This document shows positions 1-9,299 of a stretch of 64,000 bases of DNA, piece by piece. The translations under genes and the position numbers were made by a program. The DNA is from Incurvaria masculella (taxonomy: Eukaryota > Arthropoda > Insecta > Lepidoptera > Incurvariidae), in contig OX335652.1 of NCBI GenBank assembly GCA_946894095.1, forward strand, positions 7,339,001 through 7,403,000. The letters run 5' to 3'. Each line of letters starts with the position of its first letter. Position 1 is the first letter of the stretch. Under the pieces are notes generated by a model that was given only the letters and a program-made list of their open reading frames with translations, searched no databases and had not been told where the DNA came from.

Positions 1-110
1 TACTTCACACTAGGGGGAGAGGAGCCGGGGGCGGTGGCGGGGAGCGGCGGCGGGGGGAGGGCAGACGTCGTGACTGTTTGGTGTCCGTTTGGCGAATTTT
101 CAAGGCACTA
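1..110. other. GC-rich stretch at the window edge
   Basis: The first 75 bases are almost pure G/C with GGCGG-type runs, then a sudden change to A/T-rich DNA by about position 120. In a lepidopteran genome such a block can be a first exon, a 5' UTR or a promoter, but it can also be part of a repeat (the GC-rich inner parts of the arms near 23.4 and 29.4 kb look similar). No open frame or TATA-like element is visible and the block is cut by the window edge, so no gene is called. Confidence 0.3.
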
Positions 111-724
111 GCGATTTGTAAAACTTAGTACACGTACATTTAACTACCCGGGAATTAGGATTGGCTAAATAGAATTCAGTTCCGCTTACGCTAAGATGGG
201 GCTGTCATACAAACTGCAATGCTATGCACGGCTCGGCTTTGCGGCGGCAGCGCTTACTTTTACTGAAGTACGGCTTGGTATTTCCTGCAACTTTAGGACT
301 ACTTGGCATCACGCTAAATCGCCGGAGGAGCGACCAACAGAATAAAATCCTTGAGAACCAATTACTCGATTTAGATGTGCATTGTATCTACGTCTAGCCT
401 GATTCTACTAAAAACTTATAGATTACATAATATAACGCTTCATTACCAGAAGGGTAAGTAGTGAGTCTTAAAGTCTTATAACATGCGAACCACTTACCTG
501 ATTTATATGCGTATTTTATCAATGTATAGCATCTCTGGGAGCAGTCAGGTTAGAGATGGGTTACTGTTTTCGATGTTGAGGCTGGCTGTGGGTTGGAGTC
601 CACGCAAAACTTACCTACGTTACACGTTACTTACTAGGTAAGCAATGTAGCAGTGAAAGTGCAGAAAGGTTCTCGCGGCAAATGTTTTTTTTTTAAATAG
701 CCACCAAACGTCAACGAAGCTCTA
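111..724. other. Stretch without recognised features
   Basis: A/T-rich DNA with many stops in all frames. I see no tandem repeat, tRNA-like box or family of interspersed repeat that recurs elsewhere in the window. Confidence 0.4.
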
Positions 725-917
725 AATGGGAATTATTGGATGTTTCTCATTAAATCATGCTATTTCGGCTCGAACGATCTTGATTAAATTTGGTACATGG
801 ATACATTGTCCTGGACCAGTTTGACCCTATTTTGGACCAGTCAAGTGGGCTACTTTTTATCCATGAGATAATTTAGCCGACACTAACCCGAGCGGAGCCG
901 GGTACCGCAGCTAGTAT
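725..917 (-). mobile_element. Interspersed repeat with GCGGTACCCGG head, reverse copy
   Basis: On the minus strand it begins near 917 with TAGCTGCGGTACCCGGCTCC, the same head as the copies at 41.30 kb and 49.70 kb. It keeps collinear similarity to the 41.3-kb copy through the internal segment ATGTATCCAT..TACCAAATTTAATCAA and a second block around GCATGATTTAATGA. There is no coding capacity. The 3' end is lost or too diverged to follow past about 725. The superfamily is not clear to me. Confidence 0.6.
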
Positions 918-1006
918 TTAATATTGTTGACGAATTTGTGCCTTAAAGTGCAATACTTTTTGCGTTCTGTGTAAAAAAAACATTGTATGGGTCGGAACAT
1001 CCTTAA
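914..1006 (-). mobile_element. Solo end of a TTAA-type MITE
   Basis: Read on the minus strand from TTAA at 1003-1006, the sequence runs GGATGTTCCGACCCATACAA and then matches the left arm of the 50446-50814 element for about 90 bp (AGAACGCAAAAAG.ATTGCACTTTAAGGCACAAATTCGTCAA). Only this one arm is present. It stops where the GCGGTACCCGG repeat begins, so the other arm was lost or replaced at that junction. TTAA at the tip is typical of piggyBac-like (or Kolobok-like) elements. Confidence 0.65.
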
Positions 1007-1990
1007 GCATAGTTTATTGTTATGTTGCAGGAAGTATCCTGGAGATTATTCGTGACAGCTGTTGCTGAAGGTTTTTTCTGCCCCTATTAAAGACAATTTG
1101 CCAGTATTGAGTTTCACTCTAGGAACTTAGGTATTACATTGCAGTGTCATGTATCTATCAAGCATCTGGATATATTATATATTTGCTCTAAACATAAATA
1201 AAAGATAAAATAATACAACAATATCTACATTGAAGCATTGTAAACACATTTTTAAAATAAAGAAAAATATTGATGGTCTAAACTTTCGTTTGAAGCAGAA
1301 TGAAAATACATGAAAAATATAACAAAAGATGTTGCCTATGATCTATAACCTATGATGGAAAACTGAGGCATGAGGCATCAAGGCTGACAATCTGTAATGA
1401 ATGTAAGTATTTTTATTCTATAAAGACCTTTAACATTAGAGTAAACGTTTGTCAATCTCCGCATGATCGACAAACCTATTGAAACAAAAGGTTATGATCA
1501 TAAACAAACATGTCCACACGGGAGTAATCATCCTGCAGAAATTCTAAAACTATTGTGGCCGTCTCACAATACATAAATCTCCGGATACGGGATAAAAACG
1601 TAGATGGAATGATTACTTACATACTTAAGTTAGATATAATAGACGTTTGCATTGAAAGCTGATATACGTTAATGTATTCTTGGTTCCCAGAGCATTAAAC
1701 TACAATAGCTAATGAGCTAAAAGTGTCAAATGAAAAATAGAACGCGCACTAGGAAACTATAGATAAAGATGCACTTTAACTATTTAATGCAGAAAAGCTT
1801 CTCAAGACGTTTTACTTCAAATCGACGGCACTGAACAACGCTATTACATTACCTAAACAATCGACGCATACATAGAGCTCGGTGCCCATTGGTGCTATGA
1901 GGAAACGAACACAAGAAACACTATGCAATACAAAATAGAGATTAATTTGAGATTATACAACGACATCTACATTGAAACATGGTAATAAAA
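1007..1990. other. Stretch without recognised features
   Basis: Low-GC DNA with dense stops in every frame and no tandem structure. Nothing in it recurs elsewhere in this window that I could find. Confidence 0.4.
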
Positions 1991-1999
1991 AAAAAACAT

Positions 2000-2036
2000 T
2001 CCGACGAATTGAGAACCTCCTTTTTTAAGTCGGTTC
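2000..2036 (-). repeat. Short ACCGACTT/GAGGTTCT-type repeat end
   Basis: Contains CCGACGAATTGAGAACCTCC followed by a T run and AAGTCGGTT. Read in reverse this is the AACCGACTT...GGAGGTTCTC motif that also occurs at 34680-34715 and 48451-48486. Three copies in one window suggest the end of an interspersed element, but I cannot define the complete element. Confidence 0.4.
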
Positions 2037-2164
2037 ATCTGATCCTGATTCAGACAAATTTCCAAACAAAAATATGTGATTATGTATTTCAAGAATCGGA
2101 TAATAATGCTTCAATGAAGATGTCATTGCACAAACTTAAAATTAATAAGATAACGGTAATGTAT

Positions 2165-2310
2165 CCACCCTCCAGGTGGGACGACGACATCAAGTGCGTT
2201 GGCGGAAAGCAGTGGCTACGTACCTGAGGGCCGGGAGGTCTAGAGAAAAATTGGAGTGGCGTATGTCCAGCAGTGGACGCAAACACGCTGACTGACATGA
2301 CACATGACAC
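2165..2310 (+). pseudogene. RTE-type LINE, 3' (C-terminal) fragment
   Basis: The plus strand encodes PPSRWDDDIKCVGGKQWLRT and then a stop. This matches the conserved C-terminal RW.DDI...G..W motif of RTE-clade LINE proteins, also seen at about 3.9 kb on the other strand. Downstream, GTCCAGCAGTGGAC at 2265-2278 is the hallmark just before the 3' end of lepidopteran RTE elements. The copy is strongly 5'-truncated, carries an in-frame stop (TGA at 2225) and is followed by ACATGACA-type short repeats, as expected for a dead retrotransposed tail. Confidence 0.7.
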
Positions 2311-2339
2311 AATGTATCCATTAAATACATAAAAATATC

Positions 2340-2937
2340 GAGAACAGATATCAAGAAAATGCAGTAAAAAATATATAATTTTACTCTTAAGAACATTTCC
2401 CGGAAAGATACCTCATTCCTACGGGAATTATTTTATCTAAGGCTAATCGAGACACTATACACCCGGTATCCACACGCGTCACATGTTTGGCCACATGCTC
2501 TACCATCGCTATTCCATTGTTATCTTTCCACTCGCGTGCTTTGGGTTCACAAGATTCGAATACTCCGAGCATCCTCATTCGAAACCTGCCCATGTCGGCG
2601 AACAATGAATGGCCGAATTTAATTTCCATCGCATGAAAATTCCTACGTGCAATGGTCCATCACTGTTCGGTAGTTGGCGACTTATTGGATTACTCACGCG
2701 GTCGAGCGAAATGAAGCCAACCAGTGCCGACGGTGTCTTGTAAGGATGCCGCTTTGAACTCTTCAGTGTGTTCACCTTTACGTATTTACACATCTCTCAT
2801 TTAGTCTGTGTCATTCTTATTATTCGTATGTATCTCGTTTCGTGTCATACCAAATAAGGGCAAAATAAAAAATGAAACAAAAACATAATTTGTTAAGACA
2901 AGCTCTTAGTATCCCCCCTTTAGATCTCTTACCCTAG
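2340..2937. other. Stretch without recognised features
   Basis: Moderately A/T-rich DNA. Short open frames (up to 80 codons) occur on the minus strand but have no recognisable motif and overlap each other in different frames. Confidence 0.4.
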
Positions 2938-2938
2938 T

Positions 2939-3226
2939 TTTTAGGGTTCCGTACCCAAAGGGTGAAAACGGAACCCTATTACTAAGCCTCCGCTGTCCGT
3001 CCGTCCGTCCGTCCGTCCGTCCGTCCGTCTGTCACAGGGCTGTATCTCAGTAACCGTAACAGGTAGACAGCTGAAATTTTCACAGAGTGTGTATTTATTT
3101 TGCCGCTACAACAACAAATAGGTAAGATTAAAAAATAATTAAAATTAAAGGGGGTTCCCATACAAAAAACGTGTTTTTTTTACGATGGTACGGAACCCTT
3201 CGTGTCCGACTCGCACTTGGCCGGTT
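2939..3226 (-). mobile_element. MINE-2-like element, near full length
   Basis: Plus-strand order is TTTTTAGGGTTCCGTACCCA, a GTCC microsatellite (about 7 units, 2998-3030), GTCACAGGGCTGTATCTCAG, TTATTTTGCCGCTA, CCCATACAAAAAA, CGGAACCCTTCGTGT, then GCACTTGGCCGG followed by T6. Both ends abut T-runs. It has the subterminal GGGTTCCGTACC and GGTACGGAACCC segments that can pair. There is no open frame of note. Confidence 0.9.
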
Positions 3227-3344
3227 TTTTATTTATGTCAGTTTTAAAACTTTTGAAGTAGGTAAAGAGTTACTTAAATGCGCTGCTTATTTTTTCTAAT
3301 ATTTCTAGCACATGTGTTTCTGATTACGTTTGTGGAGAATTTGG

Positions 3345-3545
3345 TTACAAAATTAAACCAAAGTTTAAAGGACAATGCCGGATTTCGTATGGAAGGTGGT
3401 GCCTTTTTTTTTTCGCGCGGCCATCAACCAAACTTGGTTACATTAGTTTAGTATAATGTTAGAAACAAAACTGTAATACATTGTGTATGCCTAAACTCAG
3501 TCCAAATGAAGTTATAGGGGCCCAAAGTTTAAATCATATGTATCG
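3345..3545 (-). mobile_element. Fragment shared with the LINE tail at 7.12-7.31 kb
   Basis: Read on the minus strand it matches 7120-7310: TTTAAACTTTGGGCCCCTAT..CTTCATTTGGACTGA, later the block around AACCAAGTTTGGTTGATGGCCGCGC, then AAAAGGCACC. The 7.1-kb partner directly follows a non-LTR C-terminal reading frame, so this is probably a 3'-UTR fragment of the same LINE family with the coding part missing. Confidence 0.6.
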
Positions 3546-3814
3546 TGTCTTTTATTTATTTTCATTAGAATTCGTTGTTATATTTATTTTTCTGTAGTAT
3601 GCACTACTTTCAATTAGCTTAAAGTGTTTCACGATGAAAATGTGTGCACACTATTAGTACCTACTGGCGCATCTTCTGCAAAGGGCATTAGAACCTCGAT
3701 TAGAACAGGCCGCGCGACCCCTTGTATGTACCGCTTAGTTATAACCCGGGCGGCACGTCTTGACTTGTTCGGCTTTGCCGAGCGGCTCAGCCGATCGGAA
3801 TATCGGGGATGCAG

Positions 3815-5075
3815 CTTTTATGCATCTCTTCTTCTTCTTCAGCCTTTTCTTGTCCACTGCTGGACGCAGGCCTCCCCCAGACTTCGCCAAGTTGTGCGGT
3901 CTCCTGTTTTTTTCGCCAGTTGTCGCCTGCTGTCTGACGTATATCGTCTGACCAACGTGCTGGCGGTTTGCCGACGCTTCTTTTCCCTGTGTAGGGTCTC
4001 CACATCAAAACTTCAGTGCTCCATCTGTGGTCATCTCTGCGACATACATGACCTGCCCACTGCCACTTGAGTTCAGCAACCCCTAAACGTCAGTGACCTT
4101 GGTGCTTTGGCGTATCAGCGAATTTGGCATTCGGTGGCGCAGTGAGATGCCGTGCACGGATCTTTCCATTGCCCTTTGGGCTACTTTCAGTTTGTGTGTA
4201 GTACCAACTGTGAGCGTACATGTCTTGCAGGCGTAGGTCAAAACTGGCAGGACGCATTGGTCAAACAGTCTAGTGTTGAGAGACTGGGGCATCTTAGAAT
4301 GGAAGACATCTTTAAGTTTTCCGAAGGCGGCCCACGCCAGCTGCATACGCCTGCCTATTTATTTTGCGAGTGGGTCACGTCCGAGTTTAATCACTTGGCC
4401 CAAGTAGCAATACTCGTGGACTTGCTCTATTGCAGTGCCGAAGACCGTGATTGGATTTGCTGCTAGGGCTGTGGTTCCCATCAGCTTGCATCATCATCTT
4501 CGTTCATCTCGGACCTACTTTTTGCGATTCCTGTGATAGGTCACATAGCATTGCGTTCAGGTCTTCGGGTGACTCTGCCATTAGGACAATATCATACGCA
4601 AACCTTAGGTGGTTTAGGAGTATTTCGTTCACGTTTATGCCCAAACCATTCCATTCGAGCTTCTTGAATATGTTCTCCATTGCATTCGTGAAGAGTTTCG
4701 GCCAGATGACATCTCCTTGCCTCACTGCACGGAACATGGGAATGGTAGTGGTTTCTCCCTGAACTTCCACAGTCATTGTTGCACGTTTGTAGATGGTCTT
4801 GAGTATTTCGATATATCGGTAGCCCACTCTACATTGCTGCAGTGCATCCATTACTGCCCAGTGTTCCACAGAGTCAAACGCCTTTTCATTGTCGACAAAA
4901 GCAAGGTATAGTGGTTTTCCATATTCGCACGTTTTCTGAATCACTTGCCTCAGTCGTGGTCAATATGTGGTCGACTGTTCCATAACCTGCTCTGAATCCA
5001 GCTTGCTCTACTGGCTGATGTTCGTCAAGTTTTATGCACCTAATGAAACTGAAACAAATTATCTTTCTTGTTTGC
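3815..5075 (-). pseudogene. RTE-type LINE reverse transcriptase, 5'-truncated and broken
   Basis: Minus-strand pieces line up with an RTE-clade reverse transcriptase. The pieces are EHQPVEQAGFRAGYGTVDHI (about 4990-5050); FVDNEKAFDSV, VRQGDVIWPKLF and LRFAYDIVLMA in the 4504-4944 frame; EYCYLGQVI; RRMQLAWAAFGKLKDVFHSK and RLFDQCVLPVLTYACKT (4083-4346); then ELKWQWAGHVCRR and RWSDDIRQTAGDNWRKK (3787-4080). The normal FADD active-site box reads FAYD, so a catalytic aspartate is lost. There are frameshifts near 4945 and 4500 and stops near 4370 and 4085. The 3' end has the GTCCAGCAGTGGAC tail and a (GAA)n run at about 3827-3840. The 5' part (endonuclease domain) is absent. This is a dead copy; RTE clade is confident, the exact family is not. 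Confidence 0.85.
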
Positions 5076-5450
5076 CCCATTTTCCCCTCTTCGCTTGCGT
5101 GCATTGGGCGATGCGATGAGTAGCAATCACAGTTCTTGCTTCGTTGTATATGCGCGTGTGCTTTTGGACGACTTTGTGGCTTTATACAACGAATCGTATT
5201 TGGTTTTAAAGACTCTTATATCTGCTTCATACCTGCTTAACAGACTGTCGACGTTTACCATCTCTGGCTACTTCTTACCTGTGCCTGCGTTTGTTATTAG
5301 GTATACATATGTTAGCAAGATAAGAAATACGGAGAGAAGACCTTGCATTCATTACCACCAAATAAATATATGGAAGCAACAACCGGATTCACAAATCAAA
5401 TGTTTTAACGTTTTAATGTTTTAATATATTATCGATTATTTGGTAGAAGT
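5076..5450. other. Stretch without recognised features
   Basis: Flank of the LINE pseudogene. A 118-codon plus-strand frame starts at 5068 inside the LINE and runs through, but shows no conserved motif. It is more likely a chance frame. Confidence 0.3.
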
Positions 5451-5474
5451 CATCCAGAAGTGGTCATCGCGGGA

Positions 5475-5640
5475 TTACAACAAGTACTACCAGAATACAT
5501 CATCGTTGAAACAGAACAGGTACCACCAGAAGACATAGTCGCTGAACCAGAACAGGTACCACCAGAAGGCATCATCGCTTAACAGAAGAAGTACAACCAG
5601 AACCATCGCTGAACCAGGGCAAGTAGAAGCAGTGGAGCGT
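5475..5640 (+). pseudogene. Decayed repeat-coding stretch, PEQVPPE-type repeats
   Basis: About four imperfect repeats of 36-48 bp (units around GAACAGGTACCACCAGAAG) that read on the plus strand as VETEQVPPEDIVA, then EPEQVPPEGIIA, then a stop (TAA at 5579). After a frame change, VQPEPSLNQGK continues the theme. The in-phase spacing and conservative amino-acid changes suggest a former low-complexity acidic, proline-rich coding region, now interrupted. I do not recognise the protein. It could also be a simple minisatellite that happens to be open. Confidence 0.35.
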
Positions 5641-5937
5641 GCACGACATGTCCACAATGTGTTGAGGTTTCCAATACCTGGATTTTCTAGACCACCTTTA
5701 AATACAAGGCAATGTATTTTTGAAGCATGTGTTAACCTAAACTTGGTCAGAATTGACAAGTATTTTAAAATTAACTATTCTTCAAGAGAAGATTGTTTAC
5801 ATACCGTTTGGAACATAATACAAAGTCTCCCTCTATGCGCCTTTGTTTCAAGGGGTCGGAAGCTGAGGTGGCCTCAACTCTTCATTATCAGCGTTCGATT
5901 CTCGAGAGCCGCCCCAGCGATCGGTCGCTGGAAGTGA
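5632..5937 (+). other. Unrecognised 101-codon open frame
   Basis: An open frame beginning MERARHVHNVLRFPIPGFSR follows the decayed repeat-coding stretch. It has no predicted membrane segment, zinc-finger pattern or transposase motif that I can see. It may be the continuation of the same former coding region in another frame, or chance. No start context or splice sites were decisive. Confidence 0.2.
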
Positions 5938-6033
5938 ATTATCGCGTGAAGTACAATATAGGAGGCTATGGTTTGGAACATTCGATCCTGCATGGGGTGA
6001 CATAACTGTTATAGTGCGCCACGTATATGAACT

Positions 6034-6061
6034 AGCCTAACCTAACCTAACCTAACCTAAC
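6034..6061. repeat. Short (CCTAA)n tract, insect telomere-type
   Basis: Five consecutive CCTAA units, the complement of the insect telomeric TTAGG repeat. At this length it is interstitial, not a chromosome end: unrelated sequence continues on both sides. Similar degenerate tracts lie at 42122-42175 and 59703-59750. Confidence 0.7.
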
Positions 6062-6317
6062 ATGGTATCTAGAGTGGGGAACTCATCAAAGAAACCTACA
6101 CCCAACCGCATTTTTTAGATAATATCATAATCCGACATGATCTGGAGAGCGAAGTAGATGAGATTAGAGACGAATAATTGTATTTTTTTCAATAAATAAC
6201 TTTTCCAACGGTCTATTTTTGTGCAACTTTTTGTATTTTTTTTATTCTGATTCAATTATAGCAGTATTTCCCCCGAAACTTGCGACGGTTTTAAGAAATA
6301 ATAGGTAGTGAAAAGGT

Positions 6318-6723
6318 ATAGGCTCGTAGCTTAGTGGCGCGGGGACTGGCTTAGCGTACCAGAGGTCTGGGTTCAAGTCCTCGCCCCGACATGCACCACT
6401 TTCTTTCTCTTTCTGAGTTCGATAAGTGCATTTCGTCACGAATGCGAGCTGCTCCATGGTTCAGAATCCATGTCAAACTGAAGGTTCCCCTACTAGGTGG
6501 TAGGGTTTAAGCACCGCCCGGGTTAGTACCATCGCATTGGACGTAAAGATGGTCGAACCGGCAATGAAAAAGTATCCGTGTTTTCCATCCAGTTCAATGT
6601 AGCCGTCACGCCATTCAAGGTCCTGGCATGGCACCTAATTCCTTCGGGAATGTGGTGTGTTGGGCTAATATCATAACGGTAGTTATGTGGTCTTAGCTAT
6701 CCATGTCAGGTTGCATAAAAAAA
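6318..6723 (+). mobile_element. tRNA-derived SINE, full length
   Basis: The head has a polymerase III A box (TAGCTTAGTGG, 6327-6337) and a perfect B box (GGTTCAAGTCC, 6370-6380). The body contains CGCCCGGGTTAGTACCATCG, CGGCAATGAAAA, CCGTGTTTTCCATCCAGTTC and TGGCACCTAATTCC. The tail reads CTATCCATGTCAGG and ends in an A-rich run. The same body recurs at 15.74, 18.28, 31.86, 32.73, 38.75 and 44.84 kb, so this is an active-in-the-past family. Transcription would run left to right. Confidence 0.85.
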
Positions 6724-6894
6724 GGTATGTTTAGTACTGAAAATCTGGAATAATATGATAGTTTTTTGCAAGCGACACGTACGTATTAGTTTCATGTACA
6801 ATAAATATGGCAAATATAGCCCAAAATAAAGATTTTTAAAGATTTTGATCTCATTAATGTTTCCGATCAAAATAATATCAGTAATAGAATAGAC

Positions 6895-7320
6895 TATTCT
6901 GAACGCCTCCAATATTTCAAGATGCATTGACTTCAAAATAGACGAATCATGCTAGATCGCATGTTCCTACATAAAATAATTAATAGTGAAATTGATGCCC
7001 CAACAATTCTTAATAATATTAAGTTTGTGATTCCAAGACCAAACACAAGAATACGTCAAAACAACATTTTAAAGATTCATCCACAAAAACAAATGTTGGG
7101 CGCCTCGCAACATTTCCGAGCATTATTTAAACTTTGGACCCTTATAACTTCGTTCGGACTGACTTTAGGTATAAACAAGCCATAGTGAGTTTTTTTTATA
7201 ACATTATTCTTAACTAAAATAACTTAGTTTGGTTGATGGCCGCGCAAAAAAATGTTTATAAAAAAGGCACCAATTTCAGGCAATGGCCTTTAGGGACAAA
7301 CGAATTTCTTATTTTATTGG
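6895..7320 (+). pseudogene. Non-LTR retrotransposon C-terminal fragment and 3' UTR
   Basis: The frame from 6934 reads LQNRRIMLDRMFLHKIINSE then IDAPTILNNIKFVIPRPNTR and IRQNNILKIHP. It ends at a TAG at 7183. The pattern RR..LD..FLHK..N..ID.P..L..I.F..P...TR is typical of the region after the reverse transcriptase in CR1/Jockey-type LINEs. The frame is shifted just upstream (SRCIDF in the next frame). The following 130 bp recur inverted at 3345-3545. It is a 5'-truncated dead copy; family assignment is tentative. Confidence 0.6.
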
Positions 7321-7363
7321 TGATTGTTCATTAATCTCGTTATCGAAATAGTTACAAAAAAAA

Positions 7364-7618
7364 CACCTTGTACCATCGTACAAGATTTAACACAACAAAT
7401 CAGGTTTTTTGTATACATACAAAAAACGTTTAATGTTTATTATTTTTGGATTTTATTTGTTGATATAGCGGCAAAATAAATACACACTCGGTGAAAATTT
7501 CAGCTGCCTGCCTAATACGGTTCATGAGATACAGCCCTGTGACAGACGGACGGACGGACGGACAGCGGAGCTTAGTAATAGGGTTCCGATTTCACCCTTT
7601 GGGTACGGAACCCTAAAA
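7364..7618 (+). mobile_element. MINE-2-like element, lacking the GGCCAAG end
   Basis: Starts within the element at TTGTACCATCGTACAAGATT and keeps everything to the GGGTACGGAACCCT end followed by A6. The GACG microsatellite is short (4 units, 7546-7561). The missing part is the first 50 or so bases that carry GGCCAAGTGCGAG. Confidence 0.85.
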
Positions 7619-7619
7619 A

Positions 7620-8960
7620 AGCACATGCTCTGACTTAATGCCTGTATTACGCCTCCAGCTCATGGTTACACCATGTAAATATATCATGTGACCGAAAGTT
7701 ACTTATCGGATTTCAGGTAACTGGAGGTGGTGAAAACCTCCTAGACATGTCTGTTTGTTTCATGTCCTCCTGTCATGTTTTGGTCTGGACAACAAAATAA
7801 AAATAGGCTACAGTGTAAGTACCGCGTAAGTTTAGTCCACTTTTCTATTAAGTATGTGGAGAATTCGGGTAAATCAGTCGTTTGCAGGATCAATGGTATT
7901 CGTATAATAAAATTCAATAAAATTTAGGAATACAAAAACGGTCGTACTTTACATTCACACGAATCTATTCCCATGAACTTATTAGCTCAACCACTATACT
8001 AAACTATCATAGTAGTGTTACGCAAGATTGACATGCATCAAAGCAATTCAATTGTTCACCAGATAAGGTAACCACTAGAAAAACCCCTTGGTACCCAGCT
8101 GATTTCCTTCACACCTTCCACCACACGAGAGTTCCGTGAAAGGGACGCCTGCGTTCAACGAGGCACAAACGCAAATGCATGAGAACGAAGTTATGAGAAC
8201 CGTGGGTATGGGCTGCTCTGTATGCTCAATGGCTAGCTGGCGACTTGTGTGCGAATTCGCACACAGTTGGGCATGGGCATTGAAATAAAGCGTAAATAAA
8301 AATTCAGCGAGCGAGTCAACGGCATGGAATACATTGTCGCCTGGTATTACCAATAGCAAATGAACCACGCGTCGACGCGTAACGAATTTTCACACACACA
8401 AAAAGGAGTATTTGTTTTCAGGGTTCGCGTATACGTGTTTATTCATCATCCATAGGCAGTCACTCGGATTAATCATATTTTAACATGAGCCAGTTCAACA
8501 ATCACAGCGAAGAACTGGCAAGAAACTTCGCTGGAAAATGTTTAACATTCACAAGTCCTAGCTTACAAAAGTGTTTGCCCCCGCATACAGACGTACGAGT
8601 AATTGGTACCTGTTTGTGTAAATAAATAATTGTAATTTATTGAAACATTATTAGTAAGAGTTCAGAAGTGTTAAAACTTTTCACTTCAAAAAAGTTACAA
8701 GCATTACTAAAATATCGATGGCATCTTATTTTCCCTCACGGAATTATAGATTTAAAATCTAGTGCTCAGTGTTTTCCCGACACATTTAGTAACCGGTAAG
8801 TAACAAGGTGAAAATACTTGAAATCTACAGAAAACATTCGAGCCGTACAGATAGATGCTTGTAATACAAGTGGCGCAACGCAAGTCGTGGTGCTACGCAT
8901 GACAAGGCAATTGTGCATGTCGTGTGCATATCTCGAATTAGCATACGTAAAACAATAACT
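7620..8960. other. Stretch without recognised features
   Basis: No coding region, tandem array or known repeat family is visible. A short (CA)n-like run occurs at 8390-8402. The minus-strand frame at 8075-8368 (97 codons) has no motif. Confidence 0.4.
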
Positions 8961-8961
8961 G

Positions 8962-9284
8962 TTAGTTGTCGAAACCGTCGACGTAAAGTGTAAACCAACA
9001 TATTTCTGTGACACCAACATTATTGCGTACACAATATAAAATGCGATATTTTATAGAAGAGTTATAAGAAAACCTAGGGTAACACTGGGGTTGATGTGTC
9101 GCCGTTGCCTTGAGGTGGAGAACTGACCAGGCCAATTGGTGGAAGAGCGAGTCTTGGCAGGCTTCCAAAAACTCGACCAAATTTATCCTACTCACAAACT
9201 TTCCTGCAGCTATCCCTGGTAGATCGATTTTGACAAGGGCTTCTGCTCTTCCAAACCGGTAAGCATCAAATCAGGATCTGAGGT
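8962..9284 (-). other. Unrecognised minus-strand open frame, possible exon remnant
   Basis: From a stop near 9270 the frame reads FDAYRFGRAEALVKIDLPGI then AAGKFVSRINLVEFLEACQD and SLFHQLAWSVLHLKATATHQ, a composition that looks more protein-like than most frames here; the part after about position 9090 looks random. A CAG precedes the stretch and a GTGAGT lies inside it (near 9204), so a short spliced exon is conceivable. I do not recognise a family. Low confidence; it may be chance. Confidence 0.2.
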
Positions 9285-9299
9285 AGGTGTCAGACACGA

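Noticed and set aside
4152..4762. Plus-strand open frames of about 100 codons
   Set aside because: They are antisense shadows of the reverse-strand RTE pseudogene.
6034..6061. Chromosome end (telomere)
   Set aside because: Only five units, with normal interspersed sequence continuing on both sides.
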